The notes under the pieces are model-generated. The model ran no database searches. It was not told where the DNA came from and saw nothing but the letters and a program-made list of their open reading frames with translations. A DNA stretch of 64,000 bases from Bacteroidota bacterium (GTDB lineage: Bacteria > Bacteroidota > Bacteroidia > Bacteroidales > F082), in contig JAHJTC010000016.1 of NCBI GenBank assembly GCA_018830105.1, forward strand, positions 124,001 to 188,000, read 5' to 3'. Made by a program: the position numbers and the translations under genes. Shown here piece by piece: positions 24,553 to 34,085 of the stretch (position 1 is the first letter of the stretch; each line of letters opens with the position of its first letter).

Positions 24553-24795
24553 ATGTCAAAGATTTGTCAAATAACAGGAAAGAAAGTTATCACAGGTAAT
24601 AAAGTATCACACTCAAATAAGAAGTCGAAACGGACTTTTGAGCCGAATTTGCACGTGAAAAGATTTTATGTACCGGAATTGGAAGAGTGGGTTAGCCTAA
24701 AGGTTTCTGCCGCAGGTTTGCGTACCATAAACAAAAAAGGTATTTACAACGCTATGGTCGATGCCAGTGACCAAGGCCATTTGTACCGCAGATAA
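24553..24795 (+). CDS. rpmB: 50S ribosomal protein L28
   Basis: 80 residues, the normal length for L28. It begins MSKICQITGKKVITGNKVSHS, with SNKKSKRTFEPNLHVKRFYVPE in the middle and GLRTINKKG near the end. It is part of the large ribosomal subunit. In many Bacteroidota rpmB is followed by rpmG (L33) and a DUF4295 gene. Here a strong terminator follows within 30 bases and the next gene is a TonB receptor, so rpmB stands alone. Confidence 0.96.
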   Translation: MSKICQITGKKVITGNKVSHSNKKSKRTFEPNLHVKRFYVPELEEWVSLKVSAAGLRTINKKGIYNAMVDASDQGHLYRR

Positions 24796-24820
24796 AACTA
24801 TTCTTTTTAAAAAAAATACA

Positions 24821-24857
24821 AAGCTGCTGTGATTTGATCGCAGCAGCTTTTTTTTAA
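24821..24857 (+). terminator. Terminator of rpmB
   Basis: The stem AAGCTGCTG/CAGCAGCTT (24821-24829, 24841-24849) is followed by a T-run. Confidence 0.9.
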
Positions 24858-24922
24858 AGCCTTTTCTGCCGCATGAAATAATTCAGGAACAAGTGAGTTA
24901 TTATAGGACAATTGTCAGGAGC

Positions 24923-27439
24923 ATGGGACTATTCAGGTATTTTTTACTCTTTCTTTTTTTTCCACTAATCGCGTTTTCACAAGAGCAGACTCGTGTAGCA
25001 GGCCGTGTTACCGACGAAAGAGGAGTAGGCCTTGAACTTGTAAATGTTGCTGTTCCCGGTTTATCCGGTGGCACAACAACAGATTCACGCGGGCGATACA
25101 AACTTGCTTTACCTGCAGATACTACGGTAACATTGGCGTTTTCCTTTGTTGGTTACAAACAACATTTCAAGGAGTTTAGGTTGAGTGCCGGCGAACAGCT
25201 TACCTACGATGTGCTGTTGCTGGCTTCCACAACAACACTTCCGGCAGCAGAAATCGTTGATCAGCGTATCAATAACAGCAATATGGTAAATCTCGATCCA
25301 CGCGAAGCAGCCCTGCTTCCTACCGTGGGTAGCGGCATCGAAGATTTAATTAAAACGCTTCCGGGTGTTTCATCCAATAATGAGCTCAGCAGTCAATATA
25401 CAGTCAGGGGAGGAAATTTTGATGAGAATCTGGTTTACGTCAACGGAATAGAGATTTATCGTCCTTTTCTCATACGTGCTGGTCAGCAGGAAGGGTTGAG
25501 TTTTCTTAACTCCAAGCTGGTATCTTCCATTGCATTTTCTGCCGGAGGCTTTGCAGCAGAATATGGCGACAAGCTCTCCTCCGTATTGGATATCACCTAC
25601 AAAAAGCCGGAAGAAACTGCCGGCTCTGTCAGCCTGAGCTTACTTGGCGCCGATTTGCATGTGGAAGGCAGCAATAATAAACTGACCTATCTGTTGGGAG
25701 CACGCTACAAAACAACCCAATATGTGCTCAATGCGCTGGAAACGAAAGGCGCTTATCGCCCTGATTTTATTGATATTCAAAGTTTTTTAACTTATAAGTT
25801 TAATCCTGCATGGGAGCTCAATGTGCTGGGATATTTTTCGCGAAATAAATATAAGCTGATCCCTGAAAGCAGACAAACAGATTTTGGTACCTTTCAGGAG
25901 GCTTTCCGGCTTAATATCTACTTCGACGGACAAGAGGTTGATCAGTACAGCACCGGAATGGCGGCTGTTTCACTGATTCACCGGCCTAATAATAGTCTGG
26001 ATTTAAGATTTACGGCCTCAGCATACAGCACCTCCGAAACAGAGACTTATGATATTCAGGGACAATATTGGATCGGCCGCCTGGAAACCTCATTGGGCAG
26101 CGAACAGTTTGGTAATGTGATACAATCGCAGGGTGTGGGCACTTTCGTTGATCATGCACGTAATTATTTTGATGCTTTTGTCGTAAATATTGACCACAAA
26201 GGAACGCGGGTAAAACACCGTAATGTATTAAAATGGGGTGCACGGTTTCAGGTGCAGGATATCGATGATCGATTAAGTGAGTGGGAAATGATTGATTCAG
26301 CCGGGTTTACTTTGCCACGACCCGGCGATATGGTGGGAAGCCAAAATCCTGATCGGCCTGATCTGATGCTCAATCAGGCGGCAAGGGCTCATAATCAGCT
26401 GCGATGGTACAATGCCAATGCCTATGTTCAAAATTCCTGGACATTTTTTGATCGTGAAGAAGGGGAGTACATCTTAACAGGTGGGCTGCGTGCAAATTAT
26501 TGGGACTACGCCAGTGAGCTGATGATAAGTCCGCGTGCCAGCCTGGCCTACAAGCCGGCCTGGGAGCAGCAGATGGTGTTCAGGCTCGCTGCAGGTGTTT
26601 ATAATCAGTCTCCCTTTTATCGCGAAATTCGTCAGTTTGATGGCTCGCTTTATGCCGATGCCCGCTCGCAGAAGTCATTTCAGGTTGTTTTGGGCAGCGA
26701 CCTGCATTTTGATGCCTGGAATCGTCCTTTTGTATTTACTTCAGAGATTTATTACAAATACCTCGATCGCATTACCCCTTATGAAGTGGATAATGTACGC
26801 ATACGCTATTATGCCGATCAGCTTGCTCAGGGATATGCCACAGGAATTGATCTGAAGGTGAATGGCGAATTTGTGAAAGGTGTAGAGAGCTGGGCCAGCC
26901 TGTCATTGCTCAAAACGGAGGAAGATATTAAAGGTGATGAGTACCAGTTTTTTGTGAATACCGATGGAAAAAAAATTACACCTTTTTCCGAAAACCGAAC
27001 GATAGCAGATACTGTTACCGTGTTTCCGGGGATGATTCCGCGCCCCGCTGATCAACGCCTGCAGTTTTCTGTTCTTTTTCAGGATTATATACCCAGCTAT
27101 CCTACCTTCAGGGTTCACCTGAGGTTGCTGTATGGTACAAGTCTTCCCTTTGGACCGCCCAATACCGAGCGCTATCAACAAACCCTGCGCATGCCCGATT
27201 ACAGAAGAGTTGATATCGGTTTTAGCAAGCAGCTCATCGGAGAACATAATGCAGTGAATCAGAAATCGGTGCTTCGTCATGTTAAAAATATGTGGCTCAG
27301 CCTGGAAGTGTTCAACCTGTTGCAAGTGAATAATACCGTTTCCTACATTTGGATCAAAGATGTGAACAATCAACAGTATGCTGTCCCTAATTATCTTACC
27401 CCCAGACAGCTAAATCTTAAACTTTTGGTAGAGTTTTAA
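24923..27439 (+). CDS. TonB-dependent outer-membrane receptor with carboxypeptidase-regulatory-like domain
   Basis: 838 residues from ATG 24923, which has CAGGAGC just before it; an upstream in-frame GTG at 24893 is less likely. Order: signal peptide (about 1-20, ending AFSQ), a CarboxypepD-regulatory-like domain (about 22-105, VAGRVTDERGVGLELVNVAVPG), a plug domain (VGSGIEDLIKTLPGVSSNNELSSQYTVRGG), then a beta-barrel ending in LLVEF. It should import a ligand across the outer membrane using TonB energy. No SusD-type lipoprotein lies next to it, so it is not a typical glycan-utilisation pair, and the substrate is unknown. Confidence 0.9.
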   Translation: MGLFRYFLLFLFFPLIAFSQEQTRVAGRVTDERGVGLELVNVAVPGLSGGTTTDSRGRYKLALPADTTVTLAFSFVGYKQHFKEFRLSAGEQLTYDVLLLASTTTLPAAEIVDQRINNSNMVNLDPREAALLPTVGSGIEDLIKTLPGVSSNNELSSQYTVRGGNFDENLVYVNGIEIYRPFLIRAGQQEGLSFLNSKLVSSIAFSAGGFAAEYGDKLSSVLDITYKKPEETAGSVSLSLLGADLHVEGSNNKLTYLLGARYKTTQYVLNALETKGAYRPDFIDIQSFLTYKFNPAWELNVLGYFSRNKYKLIPESRQTDFGTFQEAFRLNIYFDGQEVDQYSTGMAAVSLIHRPNNSLDLRFTASAYSTSETETYDIQGQYWIGRLETSLGSEQFGNVIQSQGVGTFVDHARNYFDAFVVNIDHKGTRVKHRNVLKWGARFQVQDIDDRLSEWEMIDSAGFTLPRPGDMVGSQNPDRPDLMLNQAARAHNQLRWYNANAYVQNSWTFFDREEGEYILTGGLRANYWDYASELMISPRASLAYKPAWEQQMVFRLAAGVYNQSPFYREIRQFDGSLYADARSQKSFQVVLGSDLHFDAWNRPFVFTSEIYYKYLDRITPYEVDNVRIRYYADQLAQGYATGIDLKVNGEFVKGVESWASLSLLKTEEDIKGDEYQFFVNTDGKKITPFSENRTIADTVTVFPGMIPRPADQRLQFSVLFQDYIPSYPTFRVHLRLLYGTSLPFGPPNTERYQQTLRMPDYRRVDIGFSKQLIGEHNAVNQKSVLRHVKNMWLSLEVFNLLQVNNTVSYIWIKDVNNQQYAVPNYLTPRQLNLKLLVEF

Positions 27440-27540
27440 GCCTTTCCACTTCTGATTTTTTTTGTTATTGATTGCTAAATCCCGAACAATTTTAAGTTGC
27501 TTGTGTTATAAAGGTGTATGTTATTTAGAATATATCTAAA

Positions 27541-27548
27541 TAGCTTTG
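27541..27548 (+). promoter_or_regulatory. -7 promoter element of sodB
   Basis: TAGCTTTG, 38 bases before the start codon. Confidence 0.55.
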
Positions 27549-27585
27549 AAAAGAGAGTTTAAAATCAAAAAAAATTTATTGCAAC

Positions 27586-28209
27586 ATGAACACAAAAGTT
27601 AAAGACTTAAAATTTCCTGAATTGGGTTACGCGTTTAGCGCTTTAGAACCTCATATTGATGCCATGACCATGGAAATTCATTATACAAAGCATCATAAGG
27701 CATATTTTGATAACCTGCAAGCTGCTGTTAAAGACACCGAAATGGCCGATATGGCTTTTGGTGAGTTGCTGAAGAATATCAGTAAATTCCCTGTTGGTGT
27801 TCGAAATAATGGAGGAGGTCATTTTAACCACAGTCTTTTCTGGAAGATTATGTCAGCACAGGGTGGCGGCCTTCCTCAGGGAGAGCTGGCAGCTGCTATC
27901 GACAAGAGCTTTGGTTCGTTGGAGGCGATGAAAGAGAAATTTAACACGGCAGCAAAAACCCGCTTTGGTAGTGGATGGGCCTGGCTGTGTGTAAACACTG
28001 ATAAAAGCCTTGAGATCTGCTCAACCCCAAATCAGGATAATCCGTTGATGGATGTTTCTGATTGCAAGGCAAGCCCAATTCTTGGCCTTGATGTTTGGGA
28101 GCATGCATATTACCTGAAATACCAGAACAAGCGCCCTGATTATATCAACGCATTTTGGAATGTTGTTGATTGGCGGGAAGTCGCAAAAAATTATAAAGCA
28201 GCGCTTTAA
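27586..28209 (+). CDS. sodB: Superoxide dismutase (Fe/Mn family)
   Basis: This 207-residue cytoplasmic enzyme converts superoxide to hydrogen peroxide and oxygen. The metal ligands are visible as the first His of HYTKHH, the His in FNHSLFW, and Asp and His in [20 protein letters not shown] and GSGWAWL are family marks. Anaerobe-type Bacteroidota often have cambialistic enzymes that accept iron or manganese, and sequence alone does not decide here. It is a single gene with its own promoter and a terminator shared with the convergent rocD. Confidence 0.95.
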   Translation: MNTKVKDLKFPELGYAFSALEPHIDAMTMEIHYTKHHKAYFDNLQAAVKDTEMADMAFGELLKNISKFPVGVRNNGGGHFNHSLFWKIMSAQGGGLPQGELAAAIDKSFGSLEAMKEKFNTAAKTRFGSGWAWLCVNTDKSLEICSTPNQDNPLMDVSDCKASPILGLDVWEHAYYLKYQNKRPDYINAFWNVVDWREVAKNYKAAL

Positions 28210-28230
28210 GCGTAAAAGCTGAGAACAAAA

Positions 28231-28263
28231 AAAGACCGGACATCATGCCCGGTCTTTTTTTTT
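28231..28263. terminator. Bidirectional terminator between sodB and rocD
   Basis: The stem AAAGACCGG/CCGGTCTTT is flanked by seven A residues and nine T residues. Confidence 0.9.
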
Positions 28264-28300
28264 GTTGCAATTTACCTTTGAAGCAATTGCCTGAGATCAG

Positions 28301-29524
28301 TTATTCAAAAAACAGTATAGATTTTTTAATGCGCTCAATGGCTTCGCGCAATTCCTCTTCACTGATGACAAGCGGAGGAGCAAAACGGATTATATCGCCA
28401 TGTGTGGGCTTAGCCAGCACACCATTTTCAGCCATTTTAACGCAAACATCCCAGGCTGTTTTACCATTTTTTGGGCGGATGACAATGGCATTAAGCAGTC
28501 CTTTTCCCCTTACGAGTTCGATCATTTCGCTATCGATAGCCCTCATTTCATCGCGGAAAATTTTGCCTAAAGCTTCTGCTCTGTCAGCCAGATTTTCGTC
28601 TCTCACAACTTCAAGAGCCGCAATAGCCACCTTTGCCGCAATCGGGTTGCCGCCAAAAGTAGAGCCGTGTTCTCCGGGCTTAATGGTGAGCATGATCTCA
28701 TCATCAGCCAGCACAGCCGAAACAGGATATACCCCACCGGAGAGTGCCTTGCCGAGGATTAGAATGTCGGGCTTAACATTTTCGTGATCGCAAGCGAGTA
28801 GTTTACCTGTGCGCGCAATTCCTGTTTGAACCTCATCAGCAATAAAAAGTACATTTTTGGCTTTGCAGAGGTCGTAAGCTTTTTTCAGATAGCCTTCATC
28901 GGGCACAAAAACTCCTGCTTCACCCTGAATGGGTTCAACGAGGAAACCGGCTACATTAGGATCTTTAAGGGCTTCTGCCAGGGCATCAAGATCGTTGTAA
29001 GGTATGGTGATAAAACCGGGCGTAAAAGGGCCAAAACCGTTGCGTGAATCCGGATCTGTTGACATGCTGATCACGGTGATGGTGCGACCATGAAAATTGC
29101 CATCGCAAACTATGATTTTCGCTTGATTTTCAGGCACTCCTTTTTTCTCGTAAGCCCATTTACGGCAGAGTTTTAGGGCAGTTTCATCGCCTTCGGCGCC
29201 GCTATTCATCGGAAGCACTTTGTCGTAACCAAAGAATGATGTCACAAATTTCTCATATACGCCAAGCACATCATTGAAAAATGCCCTGGAAGTAAGGGTA
29301 AGCGTTTGTGCCTGATCAATCATGGCATTAATGATTCTTGGATGACAATGTCCTTGATTTACTGCAGAATAGGCTGAAAGAAAATCAAAATATTCTTTTC
29401 CTTCAACATTCCACACCCGGGCTCCTTTTCCTTTTGATAAAACAACAGGCAGCGGATGATAATTATGTGCGCCATATTTATCTTCTAAATCCATTGCCAA
29501 CTGTGAAGTCATTTTTTCAGTCAT
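28301..29524 (-). CDS. rocD: Ornithine--oxo-acid aminotransferase
   Basis: This 407-residue PLP enzyme moves the delta-amino group of ornithine to 2-oxoglutarate, giving glutamate semialdehyde. ATG 29524 ([10 protein letters not shown]) is preferred; a longer frame to 29560 runs towards the promoter. Conserved blocks: [20 protein letters not shown] at the start, [37 protein letters not shown], and [18 protein letters not shown] with the Schiff-base Lys. The order and wording match ornithine rather than acetylornithine aminotransferases. A TACTTTTG promoter lies at about 29575. Confidence 0.93.
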   Translation of the reverse strand: MTEKMTSQLAMDLEDKYGAHNYHPLPVVLSKGKGARVWNVEGKEYFDFLSAYSAVNQGHCHPRIINAMIDQAQTLTLTSRAFFNDVLGVYEKFVTSFFGYDKVLPMNSGAEGDETALKLCRKWAYEKKGVPENQAKIIVCDGNFHGRTITVISMSTDPDSRNGFGPFTPGFITIPYNDLDALAEALKDPNVAGFLVEPIQGEAGVFVPDEGYLKKAYDLCKAKNVLFIADEVQTGIARTGKLLACDHENVKPDILILGKALSGGVYPVSAVLADDEIMLTIKPGEHGSTFGGNPIAAKVAIAALEVVRDENLADRAEALGKIFRDEMRAIDSEMIELVRGKGLLNAIVIRPKNGKTAWDVCVKMAENGVLAKPTHGDIIRFAPPLVISEEELREAIERIKKSILFFE

Positions 29525-29655
29525 AGTTAATATTGTTAAAGTTATTCGTAAAATATTCAACTGTTATTTTCGTAACAAAAGTAGCACTTCTCGCCGTGAT
29601 TACCAAATGTATGAGCGGAAATTTCTGATGAATAGGTGGCTTATAATCCTGTTAA

Positions 29656-30732
29656 TTAGAGCAAATGACGCGCTGGAATAAGCAACCACTCGAATAGCCT
29701 GCTTATCATGGGTCTTTTTCGCCAATGTTCGTAATTGAACAGTTCGGTATTTTCAAGGGTGGTTTCTATAAAGCGCTTAAATTGTTGGATAATTATTTCT
29801 TGTGTGCCCAGCAGCACAATTTCATGCATATACCTGAAGCTTCTGTAATCGAAGTTTGATGAGCCAATACTGAAAACTTGATCATCAATTAGCATAATTT
29901 TGGCGTGCAGGTTGTGCGGTGCAAAAAGCAAAAGCTCAATACCGCTCTTATGCAATTGTCCCATATATTTATTGCGCAAAATATCGACCAGACCAACATC
30001 GGATCGTTTTGGAATAATCACTTTAACGACTAATCCCTTCTCGGCAGCCTCCATAAGCGCTTTTCGAAGCATAAAACCTGGCAAAAAATAAGGAGTTACG
30101 ATGGTAATAGATTTTGTTGCCTTTCGAATTAATCCAATATACTTGCGCATAATGCGTTGCTTGGTGATGGAGGGCATATCGCGTATGATCTCGAAATTTT
30201 GATGATGAATCAATCGCAGGTAATTGTTTTTGGCAAAGACATAGGTATTGTAAATTTTGAAGTCTTGTTTAAAAACCTTTTTAAAAGCCAGTGCAATAGT
30301 GCCGGTCATTCTGAGCACCGATTCGCGCCAATTGAGGTTGTATTCTGTGATGTTTGACGATCCTATATAGGTGATTTCGTCATCAATCAACAAAATTTTG
30401 CGGTGGTTTCGCTTATGACTTCGGGTAAAGAAATCGGTATTATATTTAATTTTTTCAAAAAAACGCAGCTCTATTCCTGACTGACGCAAATCGGCAGCAA
30501 ATTGATTATGAATGCGTGAACTCCCCCAAAAATCCACAAGTATTTTTATTTCCAGCCCTTGTTTGGCTTTTTTGATTAAGGCGTCTTTAAAACGAATGCC
30601 AATCGTATCATTTCCAAAACGATACGTTTGAAGGTAGATGTAATCCTTTGCTGATTCAATGTCATCAATCATGGCATTGTAATAACGAATAGGATCGGCA
30701 AACAAATGATATGGTTCGCTAACGGTTTTCAT
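29656..30732 (-). CDS. Phospholipase D-family cardiolipin synthase-like protein
   Basis: 358 residues with two HKD motifs: HRKILLIDDEITYIGSSN in the first half and HAKIMLIDDQVFSIGSSN in the second. It probably transfers phosphatidyl groups to make cardiolipin or a related lipid. Unlike ClsA it has no N-terminal membrane spans (358 versus about 480 residues) and is closer in plan to ClsB/ClsC. ATG 30732 (MKTVSEP) is chosen; a TTG at 30744 would leave almost no gap. It begins 14 bases after the stop of the LytTR regulator, so the two are probably co-transcribed. Confidence 0.85.
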   Translation of the reverse strand: MKTVSEPYHLFADPIRYYNAMIDDIESAKDYIYLQTYRFGNDTIGIRFKDALIKKAKQGLEIKILVDFWGSSRIHNQFAADLRQSGIELRFFEKIKYNTDFFTRSHKRNHRKILLIDDEITYIGSSNITEYNLNWRESVLRMTGTIALAFKKVFKQDFKIYNTYVFAKNNYLRLIHHQNFEIIRDMPSITKQRIMRKYIGLIRKATKSITIVTPYFLPGFMLRKALMEAAEKGLVVKVIIPKRSDVGLVDILRNKYMGQLHKSGIELLLFAPHNLHAKIMLIDDQVFSIGSSNFDYRSFRYMHEIVLLGTQEIIIQQFKRFIETTLENTELFNYEHWRKRPMISRLFEWLLIPARHLL

Positions 30733-30746
30733 GCTTGCCGACAAAG

Positions 30747-31496
30747 TTATAAATTTTGTAAACGAGAAAGTAAGGCGGCCTTTCGCCTGATCGCAACCGG
30801 GACAATAGATTTGTCCTTGAGCACGAGAAGTGACTTGTTAATCTTGTCAAATCTTTCGATAAAATCCACGTTTACAAGATGGGTTTTATGAACCCTGATA
30901 AAATTGTAGTCTTCCAATAAATTGTCAAATTCTCTTAAAGATTTAGCGGCAATAATTTGTTCCCCGTTGGTGAGATAAAAGCGTGTTTGATTACTTTCAG
31001 CTGCACAGCGAACGATATCCTTTACGTTGAGCAGATATACGCTGTTATTTGTATGGAGCACAATTTTTCGGGATTCGAGGCCTAGATGCTTGAAATTATT
31101 AAAAAAGGCATTCAGCTTTATGTTCAGGTTTTCTGTTTCTATAGTGCTGAGCGCGCGTTCTATGGCGCGATCTAATTCGTCAGCATCAATAGGTTTTAGC
31201 AAATAGTCCAGTGCGCTGAACTTTATGGCGTTTAGTGCAAAACGGTCGTAAGCAGTGATAAAAATAATTTTGAACTTTATTTGGTCAAGCGATCTGAGTA
31301 AATCAAAGCCAGTACCATCTTTAAGGTTGATATCCAACATCACCAGATCAGGCTTGGTCGAGTTAATCAATGCGATCCCGCGTTCCACACTATCTGCTTC
31401 TCCTACAATGGTCAGCTGGCTTTGTTTTTGTTGGAGTAATTGAATAATGACTTCCCGGGCACTCGACTCATCGTCGATAATTACAACTTTTAACAT
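30747..31496 (-). CDS. LytTR-family response regulator
   Basis: 249 residues. The receiver domain (about 1-120) has the acidic pair in VVIIDDESSA, the phospho-acceptor in LVMLDINLKDG, and the conserved Thr (IFITAY) and Lys (DYLLKPI). The LytTR DNA-binding domain (about 145-245) shows VRCAAESNQTRFYLTNG and FIRVHKTHLVN. Its partner would normally be a LytS-type sensor kinase. None is adjacent; the neighbour upstream is a TPR membrane protein without a kinase. A cardiolipin synthase-like gene follows in the same transcript. Confidence 0.92.
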   Translation of the reverse strand: MLKVVIIDDESSAREVIIQLLQQKQSQLTIVGEADSVERGIALINSTKPDLVMLDINLKDGTGFDLLRSLDQIKFKIIFITAYDRFALNAIKFSALDYLLKPIDADELDRAIERALSTIETENLNIKLNAFFNNFKHLGLESRKIVLHTNNSVYLLNVKDIVRCAAESNQTRFYLTNGEQIIAAKSLREFDNLLEDYNFIRVHKTHLVNVDFIERFDKINKSLLVLKDKSIVPVAIRRKAALLSRLQNL

Positions 31497-31547
31497 GAAT
31501 TGAGTTTACTAATTTTCACCTTTGGGTCAGGCTGGCTGATTAAGCCC

Positions 31548-31555
31548 CAAATATA
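31548..31555 (-). promoter_or_regulatory. -7 promoter element of the LytTR gene
   Basis: TATATTTG on the minus strand, 52 bases before the start. Confidence 0.55.
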
Positions 31556-31637
31556 CATGAATTTCTTTTATAAGCCACAAAGTTTTGGGTAATAATTAAT
31601 GACCAAACGTTGGAGTGACTTTGTTGCCAGCCATGGA

Positions 31638-33050
31638 TTATGGCTTTTTCCTGCGTCGATACTGCTTTATTTTTTTTCGGGACAACCAAAATAATACAAG
31701 TAGAAAAGCCAGAATAAGTAATGAAGAAAGCCCAAACTGATAAATTTGAAGCTGGCTTTTTATTTTTGTATTGTTTGCCGAAAGCAAGGCAATTTCTGTC
31801 ATTAATTCCTCAATACGAAAACTTTTATGGGCTTCTTTGGTTTGTAAATCAAGGTATTTGCTGATCAGTGTGTCTCTGGCATCGATAAAGTGGTCAAACT
31901 GAATTGAAAAGTTTTCAAAGTCGCCAAGAGCGGCAAAATTTTTCATCCGGCCTTCTATAATCAGCTCTTCATATTGTGTTATTTCAAATTCTGCAGCTTT
32001 TTCCTGGCATTTTGCAAAATAGCGATTAGATTCAATATAATTACCCATTTTTTGATGGGCTACTCCCATATAATAATACGCCATTAAAATGCCATCTACA
32101 TAGCCTATCGACCGATGAATACGCAGCCCACGCTCATAAAATTCAAAGGCTTCTGTATAGCGCTGCTGATCCATCCAGATATTGGCAATGTTTATCACTA
32201 CATTGCCGGTGCCTTGCGGGTTACCAATTTTTTCGCGCAAATCCAGTGAGTGTCTGAACATTTCAAGCGCTTTTTCATGATCTCCTTTGTCATAGGCGTA
32301 TATCAAGCCTTTGGTGTAAATTACACGCGACATGTCCAATAGCGAATGGTGCTGCTGGTATATTTCGAGTGTCTCATCAAGCAATTCAAGGGCTTTATCA
32401 TTTTGATCCCATTGCCAATACACATTGGCGATATTATTCGTTACCGTGGCATAACGCAGGCTGTCGCCCAATTTCTTAAAGATAAGCTGCGATTTGTAAT
32501 AGGCGTCGTAAGCTTTATCCAGTTCACCCAATTGATAATAAATACTGGCAATGTTAATGTTTGTTGTTGCATAAGCCCGTTCATCACCAAGCTGTTCCTG
32601 TATCGTAAAGGCTTGATTGTAAAAGGCTAATGCTTTGTCGTTTTCGCCTAATAGCTTGTGAACAAGACCTAGGTTATTAATTACTGCCGCCTTTCCGCTT
32701 AAGTCGTTAACCTGATCGTAGGCCTCCATCGCCTTTTGATAATAACTGATTGCTAAGGCATAATCGCCGCTTTGATAAGCACTAATACCCAATGATTTAA
32801 GCACTTTACCTTTTAGTTTTTGAAAGCCATTTTCATTGGCATAATTCACAGCATCTTCTCCTGTTCGCAGGCTCTTGTCAAAAGAAACCAAACGATAGGC
32901 TTCAGATAACGAAATCAAGGTTTCAATGCGTTGATGCCCTTCTTGCTTATCAAGCTGTGAATAAAGACTGTCAATTGTTTTTAACAGCTCGTCGGCACGG
33001 ACAGCAATTACAATTAATAATGCTAAAAGGATAATGGAAATTCGTCTCAA
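31638..33050 (-). CDS. TPR-repeat membrane protein, sensor-kinase-like but lacking a kinase domain
   Basis: 470 residues: signal peptide (1-18), at least seven tetratricopeptide repeats (about 60-380, for example GISAYQSGDYALAISYYQKA and NNLGLVHKLLGENDKALAFY), then a probable coiled coil, one membrane span (about 440-460, FGLSSLLILAFLLVLFWL), and a basic end RKKIKQYRRRKKP. The architecture is that of Bacteroidota TPR sensor kinases up to the membrane span. The protein then stops after 13 residues, where a histidine kinase domain would begin. No kinase remnant lies in the 140 bases before the LytTR gene. It may pass a signal through another kinase. Confidence 0.85.
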   Translation of the reverse strand: MRRISIILLALLIVIAVRADELLKTIDSLYSQLDKQEGHQRIETLISLSEAYRLVSFDKSLRTGEDAVNYANENGFQKLKGKVLKSLGISAYQSGDYALAISYYQKAMEAYDQVNDLSGKAAVINNLGLVHKLLGENDKALAFYNQAFTIQEQLGDERAYATTNINIASIYYQLGELDKAYDAYYKSQLIFKKLGDSLRYATVTNNIANVYWQWDQNDKALELLDETLEIYQQHHSLLDMSRVIYTKGLIYAYDKGDHEKALEMFRHSLDLREKIGNPQGTGNVVINIANIWMDQQRYTEAFEFYERGLRIHRSIGYVDGILMAYYYMGVAHQKMGNYIESNRYFAKCQEKAAEFEITQYEELIIEGRMKNFAALGDFENFSIQFDHFIDARDTLISKYLDLQTKEAHKSFRIEELMTEIALLSANNTKIKSQLQIYQFGLSSLLILAFLLVLFWLSRKKIKQYRRRKKP

Positions 33051-33101
33051 ATCAGTGATTTTAAGAGTGCAATAATAAGGATTTTATCAGAGAATAACTG
33101 A

Positions 33102-33109
33102 CAAAATTA
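33102..33109 (-). promoter_or_regulatory. -7 promoter element of the TPR gene
   Basis: TAATTTTG on the minus strand, 52 bases before the start. Confidence 0.5.
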
Positions 33110-33187
33110 AGCAGTAACTTCATTTCTTTGACGTTTTAACAGGTAGTTTACAATGTGGTACTTTCTTGTGTGAATCAGTCAATTGGC

Positions 33188-33195
33188 TATCTTTG
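33188..33195 (+). promoter_or_regulatory. -7 promoter element of the yicC-gmk-nadD group
   Basis: TATCTTTG, 18 bases before ATG 33213. This rules out the longer start at 33183. Confidence 0.6.
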
Positions 33196-33212
33196 CAGCA
33201 AAAGAAACTGAT

Positions 33213-34085
33213 ATGATTCGTTCGATGACGGGTTTTGGAAAAGCAGTAATTGCTTTTGAGACAAAAAAAATTCAGATTGAATTAAAGGCTTTAAACAGCA
33301 AGCAGCTGGATTTAAATATGAAGATTCCTGCTGAATTACGCCATGTGGAATATGAATGGCGTAATCTTATTTCTAGTGGGTTGCAAAGAGGTAAGATAGA
33401 GATGAATCTCAATTTGAGCGACACACAAGAGCGGGAGGGATCGGTCATTGACAGCGCATTGGCTGCTTACTATTTGAAGCAGCTAAAAAAACTTTCGGAC
33501 GATTTAGGTTTTGATCCGCCACAGGATATTGCAGGCTTTTTGCTTAAAATGCCGGGTATTTTTTCTACCGAAGAAAGTGTGCCCGATACCGAGCTCACCC
33601 TGGTGATAAAAAACTGTTTGCTACAAGCCATCGAAAGCCTGGATCAGTTCAGGCTTAAAGAAGGCAAAGTGCTGGAGGCTGATTTGGTTGCCCGCATTGA
33701 TGTGATCCTGTCCTTATTGCAACAGATTGAACCTCTGGAGGATGAGCGCACTCAAACTGTTAAGCAACGGTTGCTGCGCAACCTAAACGAGCTGGCCGTC
33801 AATGCCAAGTTTGATGAAAACAGAATGGAACAAGAGCTGATCTATTACCTGGAAAAATTTGATATCACAGAAGAAAAAGTGAGGCTGAAGCAGCATTGTG
33901 AGTATTTTTTACAAACCCTTGCTGAGGATAATGCCGGGAAAAAATTAGGGTTTATCTGTCAGGAAATAGGCCGCGAGATCAACACCCTGGGCTCAAAGGC
34001 AAATCACGCAGGAATTCAGCGTTATGTTGTTCAAATGAAGGATGAATTAGAAAAAATGAAGGAACAATTGTTCAATATTTTATGA
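33213..34085 (+). CDS. yicC: YicC-family endoribonuclease
   Basis: 290 residues from ATG 33213 (MIRSMTGFGKA), a start motif typical of YicC. The C-terminal DUF1732 region contains MEQELIYYLEKFDITEEKVRLKQH and GKKLGFICQEIGREINTLGSKA. E. coli YicC has been reported to be a ribonuclease; the family is found next to gmk in many bacteria, as here. The stop overlaps the gmk start by four bases (ATGA), indicating translational coupling. Confidence 0.93.
   Translation: MIRSMTGFGKAVIAFETKKIQIELKALNSKQLDLNMKIPAELRHVEYEWRNLISSGLQRGKIEMNLNLSDTQEREGSVIDSALAAYYLKQLKKLSDDLGFDPPQDIAGFLLKMPGIFSTEESVPDTELTLVIKNCLLQAIESLDQFRLKEGKVLEADLVARIDVILSLLQQIEPLEDERTQTVKQRLLRNLNELAVNAKFDENRMEQELIYYLEKFDITEEKVRLKQHCEYFLQTLAEDNAGKKLGFICQEIGREINTLGSKANHAGIQRYVVQMKDELEKMKEQLFNIL

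Noticed and set aside
28245..28787. 180-codon plus-strand frame
   Set aside because: Ser-rich antisense shadow of rocD.
31497..31637. Remnant of a histidine kinase between the TPR and LytTR genes
   Set aside because: The interval is only about 140 bases, carries a promoter match and shows no H, N or G box in any frame.
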